Shown in pieces: positions 1-9,300 of a stretch of 64,000 bases of DNA; positions within the stretch are counted from its first letter, which is position 1, and the number at the start of each line of letters is the position of its first letter. Origin of the DNA: Parablautia sp. Marseille-Q6255 (GTDB lineage Bacteria > Bacillota > Clostridia > Lachnospirales > Lachnospiraceae); contig NZ_CATNVD010000020.1 in the NCBI RefSeq assembly GCF_951230155.1, forward strand, positions 36,296 through 100,295, read 5' to 3'. The translations under genes were made by a program, and so were the position numbers. The notes under the pieces are model-generated. The model did no database searches. It was not told the origin of the DNA and was given only the letters and a program-made list of their open reading frames with translations.

Positions 1-879
1 GCGCGGTTCTATACAGACAGTGAGCACAAGCTTGGTCTGGCGCTTTCGGAGGTCAGAGATCAGGTGTACATAGCTTCTAAGACAGCGGCAGTAAGGCCGG
101 AGGACTTCTGGAAGGATCTGGAGACAACGCTTACAAATCTGAAGACGGACCATCTGGATATTTATCAGTTCCACAATCCGTCCTTTTGCCCGAAGCCGGG
201 AGACGAAAGCGGCGTATATGAGTGTATGCTTGAGGCGAAAAAGCAGGGAAAGATCCTGCACATCGGTATCACAAACCACCGTTTAGGCGTCGCGCGTGAG
301 GCGATAGCTTCGGGGCTGTATGAGACGCTGCAGTTCCCGTTCTGTTATCTGGCGACCGAGGATGATATCGCGCTTGTGCATGCATGTAAGGAGAAGGATA
401 TGGGCTTTATTGCGATGAAAGCGCTCTCGGGCGGCCTGATCACAAACTCTGCCGCGGCGTATGCGTTTGAAGTGCAGTTTGACAATGTGCTGCCGATCTG
501 GGGTGTGCAGCGTATGCGTGAGCTGGAGGAGTTCCTTTCTTATATTGAGACTCCTCCGGTGATGACCGATGAGCTGCGTGCGCTGATCGAGAAGGACAGG
601 AAAGAGCTGATGGGAGATTTCTGCCGGGGCTGCGGCTACTGCATGCCGTGTCCGGCCGGTATAGAGATCAACAACTGTGCCCGGATGTCCCTGATGATCC
701 GCCGCGCGCCGTCGGATGCGCAGCTGACCGGAGAGATGCAGGCAAAGATGATGAAGATCGAGGAATGTCTGCATTGCAACCAGTGCATGAGCAAATGTCC
801 ATATCATCTGGACACGCCAAAGCTGCTGGAAAAGAATCTGAAAGATTATAAAGAGATCCTTGCGGGAAAGGCGTACTGA
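1..879 (+). CDS. Aldo/keto reductase with C-terminal 4Fe-4S ferredoxin domain (5' end outside the window)
   Basis: The reading frame is open from base 1, so the start lies upstream; about 292 residues are present. The body has the aldo/keto reductase barrel style, including a segment reading LDIYQFHNP and later ALSGGLI and WGVQRM. The C-terminal 90 residues carry two cysteine clusters, CRGCGYCMPCP and CLHCNQCMSKCP, as in the ferredoxin-type aldo/keto reductase group (COG1453-like). A cytoplasmic redox enzyme is expected; its substrate is unknown. No other gene of its operon is visible in the window. Family assignment is firm, function is not. Confidence 0.9.
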   Translation, partial: ARFYTDSEHKLGLALSEVRDQVYIASKTAAVRPEDFWKDLETTLTNLKTDHLDIYQFHNPSFCPKPGDESGVYECMLEAKKQGKILHIGITNHRLGVAREAIASGLYETLQFPFCYLATEDDIALVHACKEKDMGFIAMKALSGGLITNSAAAYAFEVQFDNVLPIWGVQRMRELEEFLSYIETPPVMTDELRALIEKDRKELMGDFCRGCGYCMPCPAGIEINNCARMSLMIRRAPSDAQLTGEMQAKMMKIEECLHCNQCMSKCPYHLDTPKLLEKNLKDYKEILAGKAY

Positions 880-894
880 CGCCTGTAAAAACAG

Positions 895-978
895 TTCAGC
901 CATACAAAAAGTATACAGAAAATCTTCGTTTTCAAACAAATTTGGATTCAGATTTTTGTAACTTTGTGCATGGCTGAA
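895..978. terminator. Long imperfect hairpin between convergent genes, probable bidirectional terminator
   Basis: TTCAGCCAT at 895-903 pairs with ATGGCTGAA at 970-978, and the flanks inside continue as an imperfect stem (ACAAA and GTnTACA segments against their complements). It lies just after the reductase stop and before the 3' end of the minus-strand Xre gene. The run TTTTATAAAAAC follows. It could alternatively be a small inverted-repeat element. Confidence 0.5.
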
Positions 979-1042
979 TTTTATAAAAACGTAATTTTGA
1001 AAATCCTGTAAAATGCAGAAGAAAAAGTGAGTCTGTAAAAAA

Positions 1043-1375
1043 TCAGGAGCCCTGCATATGAGCCAGATAACCATCGATATAGGCTTTGACTTTTTCACGC
1101 CCTGTCAGATCGAGCTTTCGGAACGCCTGAATAAGTGCTATTTCTTCTTCTTTTAGAGAATTTACTTGCAATGGTTCATATCTGTTGCTGGAAAGACCGA
1201 GGATATAATCAATGTTGGCGTTGAATATTTCGCGCAATTTTAATAGTGATTTTACACTTGGAAAATATTTTCCCATTTCATATGCACTGATGGTCTCTTG
1301 TGAAACTTCCAACTCAATGCTAAGACGGACCTGTGTAATTCCTTTTTCTTCTCTTAATTCCCGAATTCGATTCAT
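1043..1375 (-). CDS. Xre-family helix-turn-helix transcriptional regulator
   Basis: This 110-residue protein has an N-terminal Xre/Cro helix-turn-helix at about residues 3-58 (IRELREEKGITQ, then SQETISAYEMGKYFPS). A short C-terminal tail follows, ending in a helical segment (LDLTGREKVKAYIDGYL) that may serve for dimerisation. It is transcribed divergently from the large secreted protein at 1556. A 15-bp dyad sits in the shared intergenic region and overlaps the -35 box of that gene, so it is a plausible local repressor of the surface protein and of itself. That regulatory role is inferred from position and the dyad only. Confidence 0.9.
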   Translation of the reverse strand: MNRIRELREEKGITQVRLSIELEVSQETISAYEMGKYFPSVKSLLKLREIFNANIDYILGLSSNRYEPLQVNSLKEEEIALIQAFRKLDLTGREKVKAYIDGYLAHMQGS

Positions 1376-1401
1376 GAAAAATTCCTTTTTTGATTTATAT
1401 T

Positions 1402-1485
1402 ACAAGTTTAGTTTATGAAAAGTAGAATTTAATATTCTAAAATATACAAGTTTAACTTGTAAAGAAAACAGGTGTATATTATAAT
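1402..1485 (+). promoter_or_regulatory. Promoter of the surface-protein gene with overlapping Xre operator candidates
   Basis: A sigma-A promoter is seen: -35 TTGTAA at 1457-1462, 17-bp spacer, -10 TATAAT at 1480-1485. The perfect dyad ACAAGTTTAACTTGT at 1446-1460 overlaps the -35. A related half-conserved copy, ACAAGTTTAGTTTAT, lies at 1402-1416, close to the start of the divergent Xre gene. The pair suggests repression of both genes by the Xre protein. Confidence 0.6.
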
Positions 1486-1555
1486 GAAAAAGAAGGAGTA
1501 TGGAAGATAAACTATTATCTTGAAGAAAAAGTATTGAACAGGGAGGAGAATGGTG

Positions 1556-4486
1556 ATGAAAGTTAAAAAGAGCTGTATGAGGTTATTGATTATTGTGATA
1601 ATCACAAGCATTTGGTTTATGTCAGTGAATACTTTGCAATCGAAGGCAGCGCCAATTTCGGCAGGAGAAGTGCAGACACGTTTAAGTTCTGTAATGAAAC
1701 AGTATCCTAAGGGTTCTTTGTGGACACAGAGTTTTGCGGGCGGTTCGCAATGCTATGCATTTGCACACAAAGTATTTAATACGATTTTTGAACGCGGCAG
1801 CAGACAGGTGGGGAATGGCGCACTTTCCAGCAATAGTACCTGTTACAAATTGAATAATGTTGCATCAGATATAACGACGATAGGAACTCTGGCACCGGGA
1901 TACTCTCTGGCAAGTTTGGAATCGTTACTTGAAAAGGCGGCTCCGGGTGACTATATACAGGTAAAAAGAAATGGATCAGGGGGACCGCATTCCATGATTG
2001 TAGTTAATGTGAATGCAGGGTCAAATACTATTGAGATATACGATGCAAATGCAGTAGCCCAAAATACAGTGGGGCATTATACACAAACCTTTGATTATTT
2101 TAAACAGAGAAACGCAGGGGTTTCGGTATATCGATATAAGGATTATATCAAAGGACATAACCCAGAGGGTGCATGCGATATCACAGGGATAGCAGGTGGA
2201 ATTAAAATAACTGGTTGGGCATTGGACAAGGATAGAAAGTCAGAGGCCTTATCGATACATGTTTATGTGGGGGGACCAGCAGGTAAAGGAGAGTCACATG
2301 CAATTGCGGCAAATGTATATAGACCAGATGTTCCCGTTAATTTGGCAGATCCTGCTTTAGGAAATTATCATGGAATTGATAGCGTTATTCGTACACAAAA
2401 AACAGGAAAACAAGAGGTGTATGTGTATGCTATCAATGTGGGGGCTGGAACGGATCATACGATAATTGGACATACGACAATAAATATACCAAAAGATACA
2501 GAAAAACCTAAAATTGCAAATGTTAAAGTGTCGAACATTACGAAGGATAGCTATACAGTTTCATTTACCGCAACAGATAATGTGGGAATTGACAAGGTTT
2601 GGTTGCCTTCATGGTCAGTGAATAATGCTCAAGATGATATTAAAGATGAATCGTATACAAAATCGGGAAATACCTATTCGTTTCAAGTAAAACGTTCTGT
2701 GCACAAAAATGAGTGTGGACCGTATCGAAGTGATATATATGTTTATGACAAGGCGGGCAATTATAATTGGGCGACAGTAAATGAAGCAGGGGTGTCGCTT
2801 TTACATTATGAAGTGACTGATCCAGCTGTGTCAGCGACATGTACAACAGCCGGAAAGACAGCCGGAAAGCACTGCTCAGTATGTAAAAAAGTAATCACAG
2901 CCCAGAAAACGGTACCAGCGAAAGGGCATATGGAAGTAGTCGATCCAGCTGTGTCAGCGACATGTACAACGGAAGGCAAGACGGAAGGAAAGCACTGCTC
3001 AGTGTGTAAAAAAGTAATTACAGCACAGAAAACGGTACCGGCAAAAGGACATACAGAGGTAATCGATCCGGCAGTGGAAGCAACGTGTACGACGGCAGGA
3101 AAGACGGCAGGCAAGCATTGTTCAGTATGTAAAAAAATAATTACGGAACAGCAAACTGTACCGGCAAAGGGACATACAGAAGTAGTCGATCCGGCAGTGG
3201 AAGCAACGTGTACGACGGCAGGAAAAACGGCAGGCAAGCATTGTTCAGTATGTAAAAAAGTAATTACAGAACAGCAAACCGTACCGGCAAAGGGACATAC
3301 AGAAGTAGTCGATCCGGCAGTGGAAGCAACGTGTACGACGACGGGAAAGACGGCAGGCAAGCATTGTTCAGTATGTAAAAAAGTAATTACAGAACAACAA
3401 ACCGTACCGGCAAAGGGACATACAGAAGTAGTCGATCCGGCAGTGGAAGCAACGTGTACGACGGCGGGAAAAACGGCAGGTAAGCATTGTTCTGTATGTA
3501 ATGCAGTGATAACGGCGCAGCAGGTAGTTCCGGCGAAAGGACATACAGAAGTAATTGATCCGGCGGTATCAGCAACGTGTGCAACAGCAGGAAAGACCGC
3601 AGGAAAACACTGTTCCGTATGTGGCGCAGTGTTGGCAGTACAGCAGACGATTTCTGCGAAGGGGCATTATTACGGAAATGGTGTAATTACAAAAGAAGCA
3701 ACGGAGTATGCTACCGGTATTATGACATATATATGTAATACGTGTGGCGATAGGAAAACAGAGATAATTCCAAAGAAAGTTTCCAAGCCGCAGGATAAGC
3801 CTTCAATAGAGAAACCATTTGAACCTACTCGTCCGGCAGTGCCGCAAAGACCCGCGGAGACAGAAAAGCCGTTACAGTATCCGGAATCTGAAAATAAAGT
3901 ATTGCCACAGGGCACGGTATTGCGCGACAGTACGAGTGAGGGAATCTATCGGGTGGCATCTTCGGGGGCGACACAAAAAGAAGTAACCTATGTGGGAACG
4001 ACACAAAAAGGTTCGACTGTAAAAATTCCGAATACTGTAGTTTTGCAAGGTGTAAAATATGATGTGACAGTGATTGCGCCGCATGCTTTTGCAGGAAATA
4101 AAAAGCTGAAAAAGGTAGTGATCGGAGCAAATGTTGCAGTGATAGGGGATAATGCATTCAGTAATTGCGTTAATCTGAATTCAGTTGAGCTTGGGAAGAA
4201 TGCGAAAGTGATAGGAAACAAAGCTTTCTATAAGTGTAGTAAGCTGAAAAAGATTAAAATTCCTGCACGAGTTGAAAAAATAGGAAAACAGGCATTTTAT
4301 GGTTGCAAAAAATTGTCGCAGATCACAATTCAGACAAAGAAGCTGAGCACAAAAAAAGTAGGGCAAAAGGCATTTGAGAAAATCTATGATAAGGCAACAG
4401 TAAAAGTGCCCGGAAGTAAAATGAAAACGTATAAGAAGGTTTTGAGGGCAAAGGGAATCAGCGCAAGGGTAAAAATAAAAAAGTAA
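1556..4486 (+). CDS. Large secreted protein: CHAP-like domain, seven 41-residue Cys/His repeats, C-terminal LRR_5 (BspA-like)
   Basis: The protein has about 976 residues. GGGAGG at 1541-1546 suits the ATG at 1556; an ATG at 1550 is too close. A signal peptide precedes QSKAAP. Next is a papain/CHAP-like region at about 40-200 (SQCYAFAHKVF with a candidate Cys, then GGPHSMIVVN with a candidate His, then IEIYDANA). An Ig-like region at about 215-420 includes a SYTVSFTATDNVGI segment. Seven 41-residue repeats, each with CTT...GKHCSVC, and an eighth degenerate copy follow. A proline-rich linker leads to leucine-rich repeats of the BspA/LRR_5 type at about 810-940 (HAFAGNKKLKKVVIG, NAFSNCVNLNSVELG). 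No sortase motif or C-terminal membrane segment is seen, so it is probably secreted or held non-covalently. The enzymatic role of the N-terminal domain is inferred. Confidence 0.85.
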   Translation: MKVKKSCMRLLIIVIITSIWFMSVNTLQSKAAPISAGEVQTRLSSVMKQYPKGSLWTQSFAGGSQCYAFAHKVFNTIFERGSRQVGNGALSSNSTCYKLNNVASDITTIGTLAPGYSLASLESLLEKAAPGDYIQVKRNGSGGPHSMIVVNVNAGSNTIEIYDANAVAQNTVGHYTQTFDYFKQRNAGVSVYRYKDYIKGHNPEGACDITGIAGGIKITGWALDKDRKSEALSIHVYVGGPAGKGESHAIAANVYRPDVPVNLADPALGNYHGIDSVIRTQKTGKQEVYVYAINVGAGTDHTIIGHTTINIPKDTEKPKIANVKVSNITKDSYTVSFTATDNVGIDKVWLPSWSVNNAQDDIKDESYTKSGNTYSFQVKRSVHKNECGPYRSDIYVYDKAGNYNWATVNEAGVSLLHYEVTDPAVSATCTTAGKTAGKHCSVCKKVITAQKTVPAKGHMEVVDPAVSATCTTEGKTEGKHCSVCKKVITAQKTVPAKGHTEVIDPAVEATCTTAGKTAGKHCSVCKKIITEQQTVPAKGHTEVVDPAVEATCTTAGKTAGKHCSVCKKVITEQQTVPAKGHTEVVDPAVEATCTTTGKTAGKHCSVCKKVITEQQTVPAKGHTEVVDPAVEATCTTAGKTAGKHCSVCNAVITAQQVVPAKGHTEVIDPAVSATCATAGKTAGKHCSVCGAVLAVQQTISAKGHYYGNGVITKEATEYATGIMTYICNTCGDRKTEIIPKKVSKPQDKPSIEKPFEPTRPAVPQRPAETEKPLQYPESENKVLPQGTVLRDSTSEGIYRVASSGATQKEVTYVGTTQKGSTVKIPNTVVLQGVKYDVTVIAPHAFAGNKKLKKVVIGANVAVIGDNAFSNCVNLNSVELGKNAKVIGNKAFYKCSKLKKIKIPARVEKIGKQAFYGCKKLSQITIQTKKLSTKKVGQKAFEKIYDKATVKVPGSKMKTYKKVLRAKGISARVKIKK
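2810..3670 (+). repeat. Seven tandem 123-bp repeats inside the surface-protein gene
   Basis: Each unit encodes 41 residues of the pattern E-V-x-D-P-A-V-x-A-T-C-T-T, then GKTAGKHCSVCKK, then a VPAKGH end. Units 3-5 are nearly identical in DNA, which points to recent duplication. Units 1-2 and 6-7 are more diverged, and an eighth copy beyond 3670 is badly degraded. The conserved Cys and HCxxC in each unit could bind metal or form disulfides. Confidence 0.95.
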
Positions 4487-4496
4487 GCTGAAAAGG

Positions 4497-4535
4497 AAAC
4501 TCTGTAATCGGTAAAAGGTTGCAGGGTTTTCTTTT
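4497..4535 (+). terminator. Terminator after the surface-protein gene
   Basis: AAACTCTG at 4497-4504 pairs with CAGGGTTT at 4522-4529 (one G-U), followed by TCTTTTC. It starts 11 bp past the stop codon. Confidence 0.5.
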
Positions 4536-4553
4536 CTAAGAGCGATTTTTGAA

Positions 4554-4566
4554 AAATTTTGGAGCA
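4554..4566 (+). repeat. Left copy of 13-bp direct repeat flanking the IS30 element
   Basis: AAATTTTGGAGCA is repeated exactly at 6226-6238, immediately outside the other end of the element. It is the candidate target-site duplication. Confidence 0.7.
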
Positions 4567-6225
4567 GGTGAATTATAAAAGTAACTTCCGGTTGTAAAAG
4601 TAACGTCCGGATGAAAGAGAAACTTCTGTTTTCAGGCAGGAAAACGGAAGTTTTTCTTGCCTAAAAGACTTTTTTTGTGTAAACTTTAAGTACAGTTCCG
4701 CTTTTTTGCGCATGCAAAGCGGAGCAAAGGGAGCTTTTTCTTTTTTTGTGAAAGACAAAGTTCCGTTGCCCAGAAGAATACATATGGGACGTGTGTTCAT
4801 AGGGGCAAAATTAATGGTGTAAGGATAAGTCAGCGGTTGTGGCTGGCTTATTCTATTTTCAGCAGATACGGCTGAAGCGTTACGGAATCCGGTTCGATCC
4901 GTCTGACACCCAGCTTATGCAGCAGCGTTTCCCCATAAAAGAAGGAAAAGACCTCATAAGGAGTTCTTCCGCCTAATACCTTTCGTGGAACGGAATTGAT
5001 ATGATCGAACATAAGATTCAGATCTTTCTGCGTCAGGTGTTCGAGATTCCGCTGGTTCGGAAGGATATTCCGGACATAGTTGTGGTTATTTTCTACATGA
5101 GGTTTCTGGCTTGGTGTCTGTGGGTCGCAATAAAAGATATTTGTCCGTATCTGTCCGCTCTTTGGATTCTGTTCAAAGAGGGAGACTTTTTCAAACTCTG
5201 TCCCACGGTCAGTGAGGATCAGGGAAAAGAGGCGGAAATAGTCGATGCCGAGAAGCTCCTGAAGGAAATCTAAGGCAGAAGCCATGGATTCCGAAGTTTT
5301 TTCCTGATGGAGGAATCCGATCATAAGTCCGGTATTCTGAAAAGAAAAGGTCTGGATATAAGGTCCTTGCGGTTGGTTGTACAGAGTATCCATCTCCGTT
5401 GTCGGGATGGAAGGATTGTCGGCAAGAAACGCGAGATAGTCTGAAAACTTATGCCCCTCATAGTTGACCGGCTCTCTGCGTTTTTTCAGCTTTTTGCGTT
5501 CGCGCATGGAAACCTGTCTGCGCAGAGAGAAGTTATCAACGCCAAAGTCTTTAAAAACGCCGCCTTCGATGTAGGTGTAGAGGGATTTTACCGAAAGGGA
5601 GAGTTCCGGATGGTTAGCAAGGATCTGATAAAGGGACTGCCCTTTTTTGAGGAGCGGGGCAATGGTTTGTGCAATGAGTAGACGTTGCGGCTCTGAAAGA
5701 TTAACGCCCTGTCTGGAATCGGACAGGTGAAAGAGATAATCTTCGTGAGCATGACTGGCGTTGTAGAAGTAATGATCCAGCCGGCAGTGTTTGATGTCCG
5801 GACAATGGTTGCAGGCGCCGACGGAGCGGTCACGCAGGGAACAGGACTGTTCGGCATAGGACGGGCAGGCTTCAGAACAGTATTTACGGGGTTTGCTGCA
5901 CTGTTTAAAGTTTGAACAGATGACAGGTGAATTGAAGCGGTTGCGTGGTTTTAAGGTTCTATGCTTTTTGATTTCTTTTGCAATGGTAGTCGGATCTTTG
6001 TGGAGGGAACGGGCAATGGCTGTTTTGGACAAGCGCTTTTCGATGCCCTCCTGGATTATTTTTCTTTCTTCTAAGGTTAAATGTTTTGCTCTCATTATGT
6101 ACATCCTTTCTCCCATGAACATCACAGGAAGAGGATAACCGGAAATAAGTCTTTCATAAAGCCTTAATGAAAAACAAGCTTCCGGAAGTGCGAAGAAGAA
6201 CCGGAAGTTACTTTTACATTTCTCG
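4567..6225 (-). mobile_element. Complete IS30-family insertion sequence (about 1.66 kb)
   Basis: The ends carry a perfect inverted repeat of 18 bp (TAAAAGTAACTTCCGGTT at 4576-4593, its complement at 6199-6216). Nine less conserved bases lie outside each copy, and beyond those is the 13-bp direct repeat. One transposase gene on the minus strand fills most of it. A second, near-identical copy of the terminal motif (TAAAAGTAACGTCCGG) lies at 4595-4610. The 280 bp between this end and the transposase stop holds hairpins, including one at 4619-4656 followed by a T run. The right end sits 36 bp upstream of the rpoB -35 box. Confidence 0.85.
4848..6095 (-). CDS. IS30-family transposase
   Basis: About 415 residues. 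The chosen start (MRAKHLTLEERKIIQEG) has an AAAGG site 9 bp upstream; an ATG at 6104 is an alternative, while the open frame further upstream reads through the IS end and is not coding. The N-terminal helix-turn-helix (SKTAIARSLHKDPTTIAKEI) and a Cys-rich stretch are followed by the DDE integrase core: EMDTL, LILTDRGTEF and a C-terminal NHNYVRNILPN...GGRTPYEVF block. This catalyses cut/paste or copy-out transposition of the element. No frameshift or internal stop is seen, so the element may be active. Confidence 0.93.
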   Translation of the reverse strand: MRAKHLTLEERKIIQEGIEKRLSKTAIARSLHKDPTTIAKEIKKHRTLKPRNRFNSPVICSNFKQCSKPRKYCSEACPSYAEQSCSLRDRSVGACNHCPDIKHCRLDHYFYNASHAHEDYLFHLSDSRQGVNLSEPQRLLIAQTIAPLLKKGQSLYQILANHPELSLSVKSLYTYIEGGVFKDFGVDNFSLRRQVSMRERKKLKKRREPVNYEGHKFSDYLAFLADNPSIPTTEMDTLYNQPQGPYIQTFSFQNTGLMIGFLHQEKTSESMASALDFLQELLGIDYFRLFSLILTDRGTEFEKVSLFEQNPKSGQIRTNIFYCDPQTPSQKPHVENNHNYVRNILPNQRNLEHLTQKDLNLMFDHINSVPRKVLGGRTPYEVFSFFYGETLLHKLGVRRIEPDSVTLQPYLLKIE

Positions 6226-6238
6226 AAATTTTGGAGCA
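6226..6238 (+). repeat. Right copy of 13-bp direct repeat flanking the IS30 element
   Basis: Exact match to 4554-4566. See the IS30 element entry. Confidence 0.7.
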
Positions 6239-6261
6239 AGAAAAATTTGGGTAAAAAACTC

Positions 6262-6290
6262 TTGACAGCTACCTTTGGTTGCGATAAAAT
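6262..6290 (+). promoter_or_regulatory. Promoter of rpoB-rpoC
   Basis: Consensus -35 TTGACA at 6262-6267, 17-bp spacer, -10 TAAAAT at 6285-6290. It lies 36 bp inside the native sequence beyond the IS30 end, so the insertion spared it. The leader to the rpoB start is about 85 nt. Confidence 0.85.
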
Positions 6291-6382
6291 GTAAGTTGCA
6301 CTATTGTGCGGGATTATGCCCAATGGTATAACTATGCCCAAAAGTAGATTCAGACTGCAGAAAGAACAGAGGTGAAACATCA

Positions 6383-9300
6383 ATGGAGAAAAACAGGATA
6401 CGTCCTATTACAAATGGTAAAGGATTTCGTATGAGTTACTCGCGGCAGAAAGAGGTTCTCGAAATGCCGAATCTTATTGAAGTTCAGAAAGACTCTTATC
6501 AGTGGTTTCTGGATGAGGGACTCAAAGAAGTCTTTGATGATATCTCACCGATTGAAGACTACAGCGGCAAGCTGAGCCTTGAGTTTGTGGATTTTAAATT
6601 GTGTGAGGACGATAAAAAATACTCGATTGAGGAGTGTGTGGAGCGTGATGCCACGTATGCCGCACCGCTGAAGGTCAGAGTACGTCTTCGCAATAAGGAG
6701 AATGACGAGATAAGCGAGCATGATATTTTCATGGGTGATCTTCCGCTGATGACCGCGACAGGTACGTTCGTGATCAATGGAGCGGAGCGTGTTATTGTCA
6801 GCCAGCTTGTGCGTTCTCCGGGTATCTATTATGCGATCGCCCATGATAAGCTGGGCAAGAAGCTGTATTCCTGTACCGTGATTCCGAACCGCGGCGCTTG
6901 GCTTGAATATGAGACAGACTCCAATGATGTTTTCTATGTGCGCGTTGACAGGACGAGAAAGGTACCGGTTACGGTTCTGATTCGTGCACTCGGTATCAGT
7001 TCTAATGCAGAGATTATAGATCTGTTCGGCGAGGAGCCGAAGATCGTGGCGACACTGGCAAAGGATACTTCCGAGAATTATCAGGAAGGTCTTCTTGAAC
7101 TGTATAAGAAGATCCGTCCGGGTGAGCCGCTTGCAGTAGAGAGCGCTGAGAGCCTCATTATGAGTATGTTCTTTGACCCGCGCCGCTATGATCTGGCGAA
7201 GGTGGGAAGATACAAGTTCAATAAAAAGCTGCTGCTGCGCAACCGCATCACAGGTCATATACTCGCAGAGGATGTCATTGATATGACAACCGGCGAGATC
7301 ATCGCGCAGGCCGGCACAGAGGTGACGCGCGAGATGGCCGATGAGATCCAGAACGCAGCGGTTCCGTACGTGATGATCCGTACGGAGGAGCGCGACGTAA
7401 AGGTTCTCTCCAGCATGATGGTAGATCTGCGCAGCTATGTGGACTGCGATCCGCATGAGCTTGGCATTACAGAGTTAGTATACTACCCGGCTCTCGAGAA
7501 AATACTGGAAGAAAATGACAATGCAGATGATATCAGGGATGCTATCAGAAAATCAGTGCACGAGCTGATTCCGAAGCACATCACAAAAGAGGATATCATC
7601 GCTTCTATCAACTACAATATCCATCTGGAGTACGGCATCGGAAATGACGATGATATCGACCATCTCGGAAATCGTCGTATCCGTGCGGTGGGCGAGCTTT
7701 TGCAGAACCAGTACCGCATCGGTCTGTCCAGACTGGAGAGAGTCGTACGCGAGCGTATGACGACACAGGAGATCGAGGGGATCTCCCCGCAGTCTCTGAT
7801 CAATATCAAGCCTGTGACAGCAGCGGTAAAGGAGTTCTTCGGTTCTTCCCAGCTGTCTCAGTTCATGGATCAGAACAACCCGCTTGGTGAGCTGACGCAC
7901 AAGAGACGTCTCTCCGCTCTGGGACCGGGTGGTCTGTCCAGAGACCGTGCAGGATTCGAGGTGCGAGACGTACATTATTCCCACTATGGAAGAATGTGCC
8001 CGATCGAGACTCCTGAGGGACCGAACATCGGTCTGATCAACTCACTGGCTACGTATGCAAGAATCAATGAGTACGGCTTTGTAGAGGCGCCGTACCGCAA
8101 GATAGATAAAACAGATCCGAAGAATCCGCGCGTCACAGAAGAGGTTGTTTACATGACAGCGGACGAAGAGGATAATTACCATGTAGCGCAGGCGAACGAG
8201 GCGCTGGATGAGGAAGGACATTTCATCCGTAAAAATGTTTCCGGTCGTTACCGCGAGGAGACACAGGAGTACGAGAGAAGCATGTTTGATTACATGGACG
8301 TCTCTCCGAAGATGGTATTCTCTGTCGCTACGGCGCTGATCCCGTTCCTGGAGAACGATGATGCGAACCGCGCTCTGATGGGATCGAACATGCAGCGTCA
8401 GGCGGTGCCGCTTCTTAAGACAGAGGCGCCGGTTGTCGGTACAGGTATGGAGGTCAAGACGGCAGTCGACTCCGGAGTCTGCGTGCTTGCAAAGCATGCA
8501 GGTGTGGTAGAACGCTCCGAGTCCAACCGGATCATTGTAAAGACAGACGATGGTATGAGAGATGAGTATCATCTGATGAAGTTCGTACGAAGCAACCAGA
8601 GCAACTGCTACAATCAAAGACCGATCGTCTTTAAGGGCGAGCGCGTGGAGCAGGGCCAGGTGATCGCGGACGGAGCGTCTACGTCAAACGGCGAGATCGC
8701 GCTCGGAAAGAACCCGCTGATCGGTTTCATGACCTGGGAGGGTTACAACTACGAGGATGCCGTCCTTTTAAGTGAAAAGCTTGTCATGGATGATGTGTAT
8801 ACATCTGTTCATATTGAAGAATACGAGGCGGAGGCGCGTGATACAAAGCTCGGACCGGAGGAGATCACAAGAGATGTTCCGGGTGTCGGCGATGATGCGC
8901 TCAAGGATCTCGATGAGAGAGGTATCATCCGCATTGGAGCAGAGGTACGTGCAGGAGATATTCTGGTCGGAAAGGTGACTCCGAAGGGAGAGACAGAGCT
9001 TACGGCGGAGGAGCGTCTGCTGCGTGCGATCTTCGGCGAGAAGGCGCGCGAGGTAAGAGATACTTCTCTGAAGGTGCCGCACGGCGAGTACGGTATCGTT
9101 GTAGACGCAAAGGTATTTACACGCGAGAATGGCGATGAGCTGGCTCCGGGAGTAAATCAGGCGGTCCGCATTTACATTGCTCAGAAGAGAAAGATCTCTG
9201 TCGGAGACAAGATGGCCGGCCGTCACGGAAACAAGGGTGTCGTTTCCCGTGTGCTTCCGGTAGAGGATATGCCGTTCCTTCCGAACGGACGTCCGCTTGA

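Noticed and set aside
2806..3360. Minus-strand open frame of 184 codons over the repeat array
   Set aside because: It mirrors the 123-bp repeats of the plus-strand gene, has no RBS, and encodes only the antisense of the repeat.
2810..3670. CRISPR-like regular array
   Set aside because: Units are 123 bp, contiguous and coding with no spacers.
4573..4800. Minus-strand open frame in the left end of the IS30 element
   Set aside because: Lies over hairpins and terminal repeats and has no RBS; no protein features.
6096..6383. N-terminal extension of the IS30 transposase
   Set aside because: It would cross the IS end and direct repeat and run into the rpoB promoter; translated residues do not look like transposase.
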